This document shows positions 33,358 through 41,854 of a stretch of 64,000 nt of DNA, one piece after another; positions within the stretch are counted from its first letter, which is position 1; every line of letters begins with the position of its first letter. The position numbers and the translations under genes are program-made. Location of the stretch: contig NZ_VFEV01000001.1 of assembly GCF_007858275.1 (NCBI RefSeq), forward strand, positions 124,001 to 188,000. The letters run 5' to 3'. The DNA comes from Pseudomonas proteolytica (lineage in GTDB: Bacteria > Pseudomonadota > Gammaproteobacteria > Pseudomonadales > Pseudomonadaceae). The notes below the pieces were generated by a model that worked only from the letters and a program-made list of their open reading frames with translations, was not told where the DNA came from and made no database searches.

Positions 33358-34176
33358 TCAGGACTTCTTGGCCTGTTGGTAAAGCGGCATCACCTTGGGA
33401 ATCGCCGCCTGCAGCGAAGCGATCCGGCTGCTGGAGGCCGGGTGGGTGCTCATGAATTCAGGCGGTGCGCCTTCCGAGGCCTTGGCCATCTTGTTCCACA
33501 GCGTGATCGCGGCGTTCGGGTTGTAACCGGCGCGGGCCGACAGTTCCAGGCCAATCAGGTCGGCTTCGTTTTCATTGCTGCGGCTGTTGGGCAAGGTCAT
33601 GCCGTAGTTGGCCACGGTGTCGGCCAGCGCCATGCTGTCCTGGCCCAGGCCCAGCAATGCGCCGGCGCCTTGCTTGGCCATCTCGATGCCATAGGCCTTG
33701 GACATGGCTTCACGGCCATGCTCACGCAGGGCGTGGGCAATTTCATGGCCCATGACCGCGGCCAATTCATCGTCGGTCAACTTGAGCGTGTCGATCAGCC
33801 CACTGTAGACAAAGATCTTGCCGCCAGGCCCGCAGTTGGCGTTCATCTCATCGCTCTTGATCAGGTTCACTTCCCACTTCCACTGCGCCGCATCCGGGCG
33901 GAAGGTGGGGGCCTGGGCGATCAGCCGCTTGGCAATGGCCTGCACGCGCTTGGCGTTGGCGCTGGTCTTGTCCACCAGGCCCTTGCCACTGGCTTCGCCC
34001 AGGGTCTGTTGGTACGACTGCGCGTACATCTGGTCGACTTCCTGGCTCGACAGCATGCTGAACATGTACTGCTTGCGCTCCACACCCACGGCACCGCCGC
34101 TGGTGGTGTTGACCGACTGGCAACCGGCGAGCAGCAGGGCTGCGCTCAATGCCGTTAACGCCAAATATTTTTTCAT
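33358..34176 (-). CDS. M48-family metalloprotease lipoprotein (LoiP-like)
   Basis: A 272-residue zinc protease anchored as a lipoprotein (lipobox LLAGC, Cys19). The catalytic zinc motif is H144-E-I-A-H148, with the third ligand in NENEADLIG (Glu204). The family is M48B, like E. coli LoiP and YcaL, which act in outer-membrane protein quality control. It probably works in the periplasm. I chose the ATG at 34174-34176 because the signal peptide begins there; longer upstream reading lacks support. Confidence 0.92.
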   Translation of the reverse strand: MKKYLALTALSAALLLAGCQSVNTTSGGAVGVERKQYMFSMLSSQEVDQMYAQSYQQTLGEASGKGLVDKTSANAKRVQAIAKRLIAQAPTFRPDAAQWKWEVNLIKSDEMNANCGPGGKIFVYSGLIDTLKLTDDELAAVMGHEIAHALREHGREAMSKAYGIEMAKQGAGALLGLGQDSMALADTVANYGMTLPNSRSNENEADLIGLELSARAGYNPNAAITLWNKMAKASEGAPPEFMSTHPASSSRIASLQAAIPKVMPLYQQAKKS

Positions 34177-34393
34177 GCACATTCTCCCTGAAAACATGGC
34201 GCGTATCGTAGGCCCTCCTCTGTATCGGCGCTAGATACACCAGACGCTTAACCGCTAATTTCAGACTCCCCCCACGCCCATGACCATTCTATAAGCGACA
34301 TTCCTGATTCTTTTGCAGGGCAGCGCCTCATGTCTGCCGGGCCTGTGGCCGATATAAAAAAGGCAGATCATGCCCCCAGCGCCCGGAGCCATC

Positions 34394-36535
34394 ATGAAAT
34401 TCAAGTCGATTCAGTTTTCTGTCGCGGCATTGGCCGGAGCCATTGTCCTGAGCGTCGTGGCGGCCCTGGTGCTGTACGCGCTGTTCGCCGGCGCACGGAC
34501 CCAGGAAATGGTGCAGCAACGTACCCAGGCGCAATTTGAGCAAGTCATCGAACAACGTCTTACGGCATTGGCGCAAACCCAGGCCACCCTTATCCAGCGC
34601 GAACTGGAAGCGCCACTGGTGACCGCCAAAGGCCTGGCCACCACCAATGCGCTGATGGGCATGAAAGACGCAAACGGCGCCGCCCCGCTGCAGGTCAGTC
34701 GTGAACAACTGATCAACCTGCTGCACGAAACCGTGGTGCGCAACCCGAAAATCCTCGGTTCCTATATCGCCTGGGAACCCAATGCCATCGACCACAATGA
34801 CGCCCATTACCTGAACTCCACCGTCGTTGGTGTAGAACCCAGCAACGGGCGCTTCATGCCCTGGTGGTTCCGCAACCAGGACGGCAGCCTGGGCCTGGAA
34901 AAACTCGCCGACCTGACTGACCAGAAAATCCTCTCCACCGGCATTCGCGCCAGCGAGTACTACCTCTGCTCCTAGGAAACCCAGAAGCCCTGCGCCATCG
35001 ACCCGGCCCCCTATCGGGTGGGCAACACCACGGTGATGCTGGCCTCGTTTATCGAACCGATCATGGTCGACGGCGCGTTCCAGGGCATCGTCGGCGCCGA
35101 TCTGTCGGTGAATTTCATCCAGGAAATGCTCACCGCAGCCGACCAGAAGCTTTACAACGGCGCCGGTGAAATGGCACTGATTTCCAACAACGGCCGCCTG
35201 GTGGCCTACACCCAGGACCCTAGCAAGCTGGGGGAAAAGGCCAGCGACCTGCTCGACAAAAATGAACTGGATAACCTCGGCCAACTGAAAACCGGTGAGG
35301 TGCGCTACGACATCGACCAGGCCAACGGGCATATCGAGTTGTTCCTGCCCTTTAACATCGGCCAGACCGATGCGCGCTGGACCCTGATGCTGCAACTGCC
35401 CCTGGGCGCGGTCATGGCCGACCTGCACACCCTGCAAGGCGACCTCGAGGCCCAACGCAAAACCGATATTTTCGGCATGACCATGGTCGGCCTGTTGATT
35501 GCCGGCATCGGCCTGCTGGTGATCTGGCTGGTGGGCCACGGCATTGCCCGGCCGCTCAAGCAAATGGTGGCGATGCTCAATGACATCGCCCAGGGCGAAG
35601 GCGACCTGACCCGCCGCCTGACCAGTGACCGCGCCGATGAACTGGGCGCGATTGCGGCGGGCTTCAACACCTTCCTGATCAAGTTGCAGGGCATGATTAC
35701 CCAGGTGGTCAGTTCGGTGCAGAAGGTCAGCGACTCCTCGGAGCACACCGCCGATATCGCCATCCGCACCAACCAGGGCGTGCACAAACAGATGGTCGAG
35801 ATCGACCAGGTCGCCACTGCCGTGCACGAAATGACCGCCACCGCCCAAGACGTGGCGCGCAATGCCACCCAGGCCGCCCAGGCTGCCACCCACGCAGACC
35901 AGGCCGCGAGCCAGGGCATGCAGATTGTGCGCGACACCTCCACGTCCATCGGCGCCCTGGCCCTGGAGATCGGCAAGGCAGTGGGCGTGGTCCAGGCCCT
36001 GGCCAAGGACAGCGAAAACATCAATGCCATCCTGATTGCTATCCGCGGCATTGCCGAGCAGACCAACCTGCTGGCCCTCAACGCCGCAATCGAAGCCGCC
36101 CGGGCTGGCGAGCAGGGCCGGGGGTTTGCGGTAGTAGCCGACGAAGTGCGCAACCTGGCGCAGAAAACCCAGAAAGCCACCGAAGAAATCCAGACCATGA
36201 TCCAGCAATTGCAGCAAGGCACGCGGGACGTGGTGCGGGTCATGGAAGACAGCCAGCAGCGCACCGATGAAAGCGTGCACCATGCCGCCAAGGCCGCCCA
36301 GGCTCTGGAGACCATCACCCAGGCCGTATCGGTGATCAATGATATGAACACGCAGATTGCCAGTGCAGCGGAAGAACAGAGCGCGGTGGCCGAGGACATC
36401 AACCGGAATGTGATCAATATCGGCCAGGTGGCCAACGAAGTGGCAGGCGGTGCCGATGAGTCCAGTGCCGCGAGCGCGGGGCTGACCCAGTTGGCGGAGC
36501 AGCAGCGGCGGTTGATCAATCAGTTCAAGGTCTGA
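34394..36535 (+). pseudogene. Methyl-accepting chemotaxis protein interrupted by an in-frame TAG
   Basis: Intact, this would be a 713-residue chemoreceptor. It has a membrane segment (about residues 8-30) and a periplasmic Cache-type sensor (SYIAWEPNAIDHNDAHYLNS... PWWFRNQDGS). A second segment ([21 protein letters not shown]), a HAMP domain and the signalling hairpin tip ([30 protein letters not shown]) follow. A single TAG at 34973-34975, between LCS and ETQKPC, stops translation within the sensor. The reading frame before and after is the same and otherwise open. An N-terminal fragment alone cannot signal. Suppression or a sequencing error is possible. Confidence 0.85.
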
Positions 36536-36556
36536 AGGCTTTAGTGGACTTTAGGG

Positions 36557-36634
36557 CCTCATCGCTGGCAAGCCAGCTCCCACATGTGATGTGTGAATAC
36601 ATTCAAATGTGAGAGCTGGCTTGCCAGCGATGGC
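36557..36634. repeat. REPIN immediately left of the first MITE copy
   Basis: ATCGCTGGCAAGCCAGCTCC and its inverse ending AGCTGGCTTGCCAGCGATGG, around a short loop. The right end, CAGCGATGGC, is at the same time the left copy of the target duplication of the 36635-36864 element. Confidence 0.85.
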
Positions 36635-36864
36635 CATAAGTATCTACACAACTTTGCCGCAACGCCTAAATCCAGGCAGATAGCGCAGTTGTGGCGAGCG
36701 GGCTTGCCCCGCGCTGGGCTGCGAAGCAGCCCCAGTAAGCCGTATGCGGTGTATCAGATACTCCGTAGCGGCTGGTTTTAGGGCTGCTTCGTAGCCCAGC
36801 GCGGGGCAAGCCCGCTCGCCACAGGAGAGTTCGTCAGTTTCTGAAAGTTGTGTAGATACCTATG
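36635..36864. mobile_element. MITE-like element, copy 1 (REPIN core, terminal inverted repeats)
   Basis: A 230-bp element with terminal inverted repeats of about 22 bp (left CATAAGTATCTACACAACTT, one difference from the right end). Inside are two 42-bp inverted arms (36691-36732 and 36781-36822, one mismatch) that are a REPIN of the GTGGCGAGCGGGCTTGCC type. The left 10 bases before it (CAGCGATGGC) and the right 10 after it (CAGCGATGGT) look like a target duplication with one change. It has no coding capacity. A second copy is at 47115-47343. Confidence 0.85.
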
Positions 36865-36903
36865 CAGCGATGGTGGCAGTACATCCCCCCACAACCTTCA
36901 AGC

Positions 36904-37524
36904 TCACCCCGGAGTAAGGCATTCCGGCCCATTGAGCTTGGGATCATTGACCATATTAGCCAGCACCCGCTCGCGCAACGCGGTGGGCTCACCGGCCAGC
37001 AATCCCTGCAACACATGCAACGGCGTCTCGGGATCCAGCCAGGCCTCCTGCCCCGCCGCATCCAGAATCAACGGCCGGCGCTGGCTCTGCGCCGCCTGGG
37101 TAACCACCGCCGCGCTCAGCCATACCTGCTCCTGCACTGGGTAGGCCTCCCAGATCGCCGCAAAAAACAGGGTCGAACCCTCCCCCGGCGTCAACCAGTA
37201 CGGGCGCTTGCGCTGGGTGCCGCGCCATTCATAAAAGCCATTGGCCGGCAGCAGGCAACGGCGCAGGCGAAAGGCCTCGCGAAACATCGGCTGTTCGGCC
37301 AGGGTTTCGGCGCGGGCGTGGGCCGGGGTGCGGGACAGATCGGTCAACCACGGCGGCGTCAGCCCCCAACGGGCCCGCGCCAGGGTGCGCTGGCCGTCAG
37401 TGGCGCGCTGGATCAGCACCGAATCATTGGGGGAAATATTCCACTGGGCCTGTTGATCCGCCGGGAAACCCGGCAAGGCAGCAAAGGCGGGATTCCAGCG
37501 AAACAGGGCATAACGTCCACACAT
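36904..37524 (-). CDS. Divergent SRAP (SOS response-associated peptidase/YedK-like) protein
   Basis: SRAP proteins form a covalent link via Cys2 to abasic sites in single-stranded DNA. The 206-residue product keeps Cys2 (MCGRYALF), Arg71 and Glu73 (HARAETL), and Glu99 of GFYEW. Two conserved residues differ: the Asn of the usual NAR-x-E motif is His69, and the region around residues 140-152 (VVTQAAQSQRRPLIL) is shorter than in relatives and lacks the usual H-x-R-M-P histidine. It may still bind DNA but have altered crosslink chemistry. It is followed directly by repeats. Confidence 0.85.
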   Translation of the reverse strand: MCGRYALFRWNPAFAALPGFPADQQAQWNISPNDSVLIQRATDGQRTLARARWGLTPPWLTDLSRTPAHARAETLAEQPMFREAFRLRRCLLPANGFYEWRGTQRKRPYWLTPGEGSTLFFAAIWEAYPVQEQVWLSAAVVTQAAQSQRRPLILDAAGQEAWLDPETPLHVLQGLLAGEPTALRERVLANMVNDPKLNGPECLTPG

Positions 37525-37560
37525 GGGGCAACACGACTCTTGGGTAAACCGATCGACAGC

Positions 37561-37821
37561 CTAACAGACCAGCACGTCGGGGTAGCTGTCGGGTTCGTCG
37601 CCGGGCAATGGTTGCGCACCGATATACGCAGTAATCAGCTCGCGGGCGTAGGTGGCCTGGTCGTTCTCCACCTCCAAGCCCAACAGGCCGAAAATCGGCA
37701 GCTCACCCGTGCCACCGAGCAGATGGCGCCCCACCAGATGGGCATCGATGCCTTCGCTGGCGAGCATTTGCTGCAACAACTCACCTTCCATCAGGTTTTC
37801 CGGCTCGTAGATTCGTTGCAT
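37561..37821 (-). CDS. DUF2007 domain-containing protein
   Basis: A small (86-residue) cytoplasmic protein of the DUF2007 family, called a putative signal-transducing protein. The sequence MQRIYEPENLMEGELLQQML then ASEGIDAHLVGRHLLGGTGEL is typical. The function is unknown. I chose MQRIYEP (37819-37821) since the upstream open frame runs into the next gene. It is 11 bases downstream of the cysteine-rich protein gene, probably in one transcript. Confidence 0.85.
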   Translation of the reverse strand: MQRIYEPENLMEGELLQQMLASEGIDAHLVGRHLLGGTGELPIFGLLGLEVENDQATYARELITAYIGAQPLPGDEPDSYPDVLVC

Positions 37822-37832
37822 GGCCGCTCCCT

Positions 37833-38015
37833 TTACTCGTTCTCGCTGCGCACTTCGAGCATCCATTCGTCGCCATGTACCTGCAGGTCGAAAATGATCG
37901 GCCGACAGCACACCTGGCAGTCTTCTACATAGTTCTGGTCACCGCCGGACAAATCCACGTTTGTCTCGCTCTGTTCACCACAATAAGGACAATCGTACAG
38001 CGCACTTTCGAGCAT
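37833..38015 (-). CDS. CPXCG motif-containing cysteine-rich protein
   Basis: A 60-residue protein with a CPYCG pair near the N-terminus and a second Cys pair (CQVCCRPI), which together look like a zinc ribbon. The family is widespread in gamma-proteobacteria without assigned function. The start [13 protein letters not shown] was chosen where family similarity begins. It is co-directional with the DUF2007 gene and divergent from the acyltransferase gene. Confidence 0.85.
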   Translation of the reverse strand: MLESALYDCPYCGEQSETNVDLSGGDQNYVEDCQVCCRPIIFDLQVHGDEWMLEVRSENE

Positions 38016-38155
38016 CGCGGTCTCCCAGGTGACTTGTGCGTATAATCGCCGGTCTATTTGCAGGGCTTTTTCGTTTGATGCCATTTGTTCAGACCTCGCC
38101 CTGTCACTTATCGATCCAAACCTTTACTTACCCTAGCCGTTTCTAACAAGAGAGC

Positions 38156-39322
38156 ATGATGGGCGAATTCGATACCATCCGACCTTACAACGACAGCGAA
38201 GTCCCGGCAGTGCTGGCCCGGCTGTTCAGTGACAAGGCCTTTCTGGACATCCTGACCCACTTTCGCTTCCCGCGCTTTGCCGGCGCCTTTGGCTGGCTGC
38301 TCAAGCCGCTGATCGCCCAGAAGCTGCGCCGTGAGTTCGCCGGTGTCACCACCGTCGCCACCTTGCAGGACAAAGTCGAGTTTTACGTCGACCACACCAT
38401 TGACCGGGCGACCGACGGCGTCACCTATACCGGGGTCGAGCAGCTCAAGTCCGGCACGGCCTACGTGTTCCTGGCCAACCACCGCGATATCGTGATGGAC
38501 CCGGCCTTCGTCAACTATGCGGTGTACCACGCCGGCCTGCCAACACCGCGTATTGCCATCGGTGACAACCTGCTGCAGAAGCCGTTTGTCAGCGACCTGA
38601 TGCGCCTGAACAAGAGTTTTATCGTGCACCGCTCCATCACCGGGCGGCGCGAGAAAATGGCGGCGTATCAGTTGCTGTCGGCCTACATCAATCATTCGAT
38701 CCGTAACGACTGCCAGTCGATCTGGATCGCCCAGGCCGAAGGTCGCGCCAAGGATGGGGATGATCGCACCGAGTCGGCGATCCTCAAGATGTTCCATATG
38801 AGCCGCAAGGACGAGCCATTCGCCGACGTCATCCTGTCGCTGAACCTGACGCCAGTGTCCATCAGCTACGAATACGACCCGTGCGACGCCGCCAAGGCCC
38901 GCGAGCTGTATATCCGCGCCACCACCGGGACCTACACCAAGGCGCCAGGCGAGGATGACGTGAGCATTGCCCTGGGCATCACCGGCTACAAGGGCCGGGT
39001 CCATATCAACTTTGCGCCGCCCATCACCGAGCGTTTTGAAGACACCAAGCTGCTGGCCATCGAGATGGACCGGCAGATTCTCGGCGGGTATCGGTTGTTT
39101 CCAGTGCACTACCTGGCGTATGCACAGTGGAGCGACGCCGACCCGCAGTTGCAGGTGCCGACGGCGGCCGAGGTATTCCCGGCGGACGAATTGGCCAAGG
39201 CGAAAGCGGAGTGGGAACGGCGTTTGAATGCCTGCCCGGCAGAGCACCGACCGTATCTGGTGCTGCAATATGCGACGCCAGTGCGTAATCAGTACCGGGT
39301 CAAAGCAGGGATCCCCCTTTAA
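38156..39322 (+). CDS. 1-acylglycerol-3-phosphate acyltransferase family protein
   Basis: A 388-residue acyltransferase of the PlsC/PlsB superfamily. The HX4D catalytic motif appears as NHRDIVMD and the substrate motif as QAEGRAKDG. It is longer than PlsC (about 250), with an extra C-terminal part, so it may not be the main lysophosphatidate acyltransferase. It starts with two ATGs (38156, 38159); either is possible. The substrate is not readable from sequence. It is followed by a perfect palindromic REPIN. Confidence 0.85.
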   Translation: MMGEFDTIRPYNDSEVPAVLARLFSDKAFLDILTHFRFPRFAGAFGWLLKPLIAQKLRREFAGVTTVATLQDKVEFYVDHTIDRATDGVTYTGVEQLKSGTAYVFLANHRDIVMDPAFVNYAVYHAGLPTPRIAIGDNLLQKPFVSDLMRLNKSFIVHRSITGRREKMAAYQLLSAYINHSIRNDCQSIWIAQAEGRAKDGDDRTESAILKMFHMSRKDEPFADVILSLNLTPVSISYEYDPCDAAKARELYIRATTGTYTKAPGEDDVSIALGITGYKGRVHINFAPPITERFEDTKLLAIEMDRQILGGYRLFPVHYLAYAQWSDADPQLQVPTAAEVFPADELAKAKAEWERRLNACPAEHRPYLVLQYATPVRNQYRVKAGIPL

Positions 39323-39335
39323 ACTACCGTCTAAA

Positions 39336-39424
39336 TGTGGGAGCGGGCTTGCTCGCGAAAGCGGTGGATCAGTTAGTACAGATTTGACTGATCCACCGCT
39401 TTCGCGAGCAAGCCCGCTCCCACA
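39336..39424. repeat. Perfectly palindromic REPIN
   Basis: Two 38-bp arms (39336-39373 and 39387-39424) are exact inverted complements around a 13-base loop, containing TGTGGGAGCGGGCTTGCTCG. It sits 14 bases after the acyltransferase stop and 18 before the end of the convergent small gene. It can form a long cruciform and may shield both transcripts' 3' ends. Confidence 0.93.
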
Positions 39425-39441
39425 GTTGTTTTGTGGTGTTT

Positions 39442-39699
39442 TTACAGTCGAGTACTGAGCCAGGACAGCAGCAACGCCAGGCTAAGACAGGCAAAGCTAA
39501 TGCGATAGCCAAGGCGATGACTGCGCTCGGCACGCACATCCAGAAACAACATCGGCTGGTCGATGGCCCGCTCTTCGCTCTGTGCGGCCAGATTGGCCAT
39601 TGCGCGTTGTTCGCGCAGCCGAGTGATGAACAGCAGCCCCGCGCCAGGGCACGCAATCAGCAGTGCAGCGGTATTGATCAGTAGCGCAGACAACGGCAT
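39442..39699 (-). CDS. Hypothetical small membrane protein
   Basis: An 85-residue protein with two probable membrane segments: MPLSALLINTAALLIACPGAG at the N-terminus and the hydrophobic FACLSLALLLSWLS at the C-terminus. Between them is a charged loop with DVRAERSHRLGYRI. I do not recognise a family. The start MPLSALL was chosen because the longer open frame lacks a membrane-protein-like beginning. Downstream is the palindromic REPIN. Confidence 0.6.
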   Translation of the reverse strand: MPLSALLINTAALLIACPGAGLLFITRLREQRAMANLAAQSEERAIDQPMLFLDVRAERSHRLGYRISFACLSLALLLSWLSTRL

Positions 39700-39859
39700 T
39701 TCAAACCCCAGTGTGACAATTGTCCATCCAGATGCGCTCTCCCGCGCATTGCAGCTCCCTGCCCCCATTGACGAGCAATGTATCGGGTAATTTACAACGT
39801 CACCTGAACGTCACCTTAACAAGCCACTCTGTTGCCCTTCGAACACCCGGGAGCTTGTC

Positions 39860-40069
39860 ATGTTGCACGCGCAGAACCAGGATCGGCTGTACCTGATCGC
39901 CCCAAGCGATGAGCAAGAGGCGCTGGTCGGCGGCCTGGCGTTCAATGTCCAGGACCGGCACTGGCTGGTGTATTGCGCCCTCGGCGGGCATCAACATGCC
40001 GACCTGCCGGAGCTGGATCTGCTGACTGGCGTGAGTGTGCTGGACTTTTATGTCGAAACGGCGGCATGA
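39860..40069 (+). CDS. Hypothetical small protein
   Basis: A 69-residue acidic protein (MLHAQNQDRLYLIAPSDEQ...) with no signal peptide and no motif I recognise. A GGGAGC-type Shine-Dalgarno is about eight bases upstream. It is followed within 20 bases by a strong terminator, which supports it being a real transcript end. The function is unknown. Confidence 0.6.
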   Translation: MLHAQNQDRLYLIAPSDEQEALVGGLAFNVQDRHWLVYCALGGHQHADLPELDLLTGVSVLDFYVETAA

Positions 40070-40082
40070 CGCCCACAGGCAC

Positions 40083-40118
40083 AAAAAAGCCGGGCCCGTG
40101 ACGGGGCCCGGCTTTTTT
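40083..40118. terminator. Bidirectional intrinsic terminator
   Basis: An A-run, then GCCGGGCCC, loop GTGACG, GGGCCCGGC, then a T-run. It serves the small plus-strand gene at 39860 and the convergent yajG-like gene. Confidence 0.9.
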
Positions 40119-40126
40119 ACCAGCGA

Positions 40127-40714
40127 TTATTGCGAGCTGAGGATCTGGCCGATGCTTGGATCCTTGAACAAGCGCGTCAGGGCATCGCTCAACACGTCGC
40201 TGACCAGCTTGGTGTTGGTTTCCTGGTTCGGCGCCATGCCGAAGCGTTGGTCCAGGGATGCACCGTAACGGCCACTGTAGCGGCGGTTGCCGGCCGACAC
40301 ATCAGAGCGGAAGGTCGCACCGATGGTGGCTTCGGTCACGTACAGGCCTTCCTTGGGCGACTGGTACTTCAGCTCGGCCAGGGTCACGGTCAACTGCGGT
40401 GCGCCTGGCGAGTTGCTGGTCGGGGTGAAGCCCAGCAGGCGCACAGCCGCTTCGGCCTGGGCTTGCAGCTTGGGCAGTACGTCGGCGCCGGTCACCGTGA
40501 TAGCGCTGGTTTCCGGGTACAGGCCGCCGCGGGTGCCCAGGGTCGGCGATGGACGACCATCAACGACACGCACCGATACCGGCTGGCCATGGCCCACAGG
40601 CGCCAACTGGGTGGTGAGCTTGGGTTGCGGGCTGAGTTGCTGCGGGCTGTGGGCGCAGCCAACCAGGGTCAAGCTGGTCACAGTGATCAAACCGAACAAC
40701 AGGCGTTGCAACAT
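40127..40714 (-). CDS. YajG family lipoprotein
   Basis: A 195-residue lipoprotein (LTLVGC, Cys20) of the YajG family. VSVRVVDGRPSPTLGTRGG and the ending VLSDALTRLFKDPSIGQIL match the family. It is probably outer-membrane located and periplasm-facing; the function is unknown. It ends at a terminator and seems monocistronic. Confidence 0.88.
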   Translation of the reverse strand: MLQRLLFGLITVTSLTLVGCAHSPQQLSPQPKLTTQLAPVGHGQPVSVRVVDGRPSPTLGTRGGLYPETSAITVTGADVLPKLQAQAEAAVRLLGFTPTSNSPGAPQLTVTLAELKYQSPKEGLYVTEATIGATFRSDVSAGNRRYSGRYGASLDQRFGMAPNQETNTKLVSDVLSDALTRLFKDPSIGQILSSQ

Positions 40715-40884
40715 GCTTTTCTCTCCAGAATTCAGGTACCGACAGGCCGGCAGTATAGCGGCGCACCACCGCCTGGAACTAGCGCCAGTTACAACCTCGG
40801 ACCCAGGCCCGCCTGCCGCGGTTCAATGTCACCGATATGTCATGCTGGGCTGGCATGCTTGCCCCCATTATCAGGAGGCCGACC

Positions 40885-41121
40885 ATGCTCAATCTTCTCT
40901 GGCGCTTTTTCGCTCGCACACCCGTCCGTCGCAACTTTGCCCTGCTCGACCTGCAAGGTCGCTGCCAGGCATTCAAGCAATGCAGCCAGCCGCCCGTAGG
41001 CGAGGGTTGGGTCGAAGTCGACGAGATCCGCCTGAGCTGGATGCACCATCCGCTGCCCGCCCGCGCACGCGTCAGCCCGCGCCGTGCACGGTCATCGCAC
41101 CGCCTGCCGTTGACCGCCTGA
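40885..41121 (+). CDS. Hypothetical small protein
   Basis: A 78-residue protein, basic at the C-terminus (RARVSPRRARSSHR). MLNLLWRFFARTPVRRNFALLDLQGRCQAF is preceded by an AGGAGG-like sequence about seven bases upstream of the ATG at 40885, which favours this start. No family recognised. Similar short proteins are found in Pseudomonas beside yajG and mqo, so I consider it likely to be real, but without function. Confidence 0.55.
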   Translation: MLNLLWRFFARTPVRRNFALLDLQGRCQAFKQCSQPPVGEGWVEVDEIRLSWMHHPLPARARVSPRRARSSHRLPLTA

Positions 41122-41854
41122 CCGAAGCGCTAATAAAAGTCATAAAACACGTCCATTTCCCCGCAGTTCTTCGCTACAATCTCCCCCCGATTATAAGGAC
41201 GTCTCCTGATCGGGCCTCGCAGCATCGCTAATGCCCAGGTATTAGCTCCCCCGCACCGCCCACAGAGAGCCGCCCACACAGATCGAGTGAAGCTGGTGAG
41301 CTGGCTGTTTTGTCTGCAAACCTGCGCCTTTACCGAATCTGCCAGAGCTGCCATTGCGCTCGGCCACTTGAGTTGTTTGCCCGTTATGCCGCGTGTCGGC
41401 AGTGATTTCGGGCCAGGTGCCAGGCTGGGGCAGCCCTTTTTTGAGGTTCACGTCTTCAAAAGAGCGTGAAAAAAACGGGTTTTCACAACTTCACAAGAGT
41501 GTGGCGAGCAAATGAATAGTTTTGCGTTTGTACAAGCACCATCAACGTCTGGCACTGCCCAACCACACAGGACCGAGTACTCCTCAAAAACCGGAGCTTG
41601 AAGCCTGTCCGCTACGGATTTGGTTGCACGATCGGACGTACTTGACCATAAGTCGAATTGCCACAGGGCCCCTGAAATGCGTTCATATGCAGATAAGGCC
41701 TGGTCGGCAGCGTCCGCTGAAGTTGCAAAAAAATTGCGAAGAATCGGACATGGCGATCCTGGCCATGGGTAACCTGGGGCATTACGTGAACCGCCCCGTC
41801 ACTCCTGGCAGCCATGCCGTCAATTTGGTGCTGCAGATTTTGGAGACGCGTTAA
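41122..41854 (+). other. Long non-coding leader region upstream of mqo
   Basis: About 730 bases without a recognisable gene. Near the left end a TACAAT (41173-41178) could be a promoter -10. A hairpin GTGAAAA/TTTTCAC is at 41466-41486. The last open reading frame in the region ends at TAA 41852-41854, directly before the mqo ATG; its final 34 codons, from an internal ATG at 41750, could be a leader peptide. None of the open frames has protein-like features that I trust. It may be a long regulated 5' leader. Confidence 0.45.

Noticed and set aside
34394..34975. Treating the first half of the chemoreceptor as a separate small gene
   Set aside because: It ends in the middle of the Cache domain and the same frame continues after the TAG with the expected sequence.
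36557..36903. Possible CRISPR array from the repeated palindromes after the chemoreceptor
   Set aside because: The repeats are inverted REP units and a MITE, not equal direct repeats with regular spacers, and no cas gene is present.
41287..41469. 60-codon open frame with GTG start upstream of mqo
   Set aside because: No convincing ribosome-binding site and no recognisable family; kept only as part of the leader description.
41522..41854. 110-codon open frame ending at the mqo start
   Set aside because: Composition is not protein-like at the beginning; only the last 34 codons might be a leader peptide, so not called a gene.
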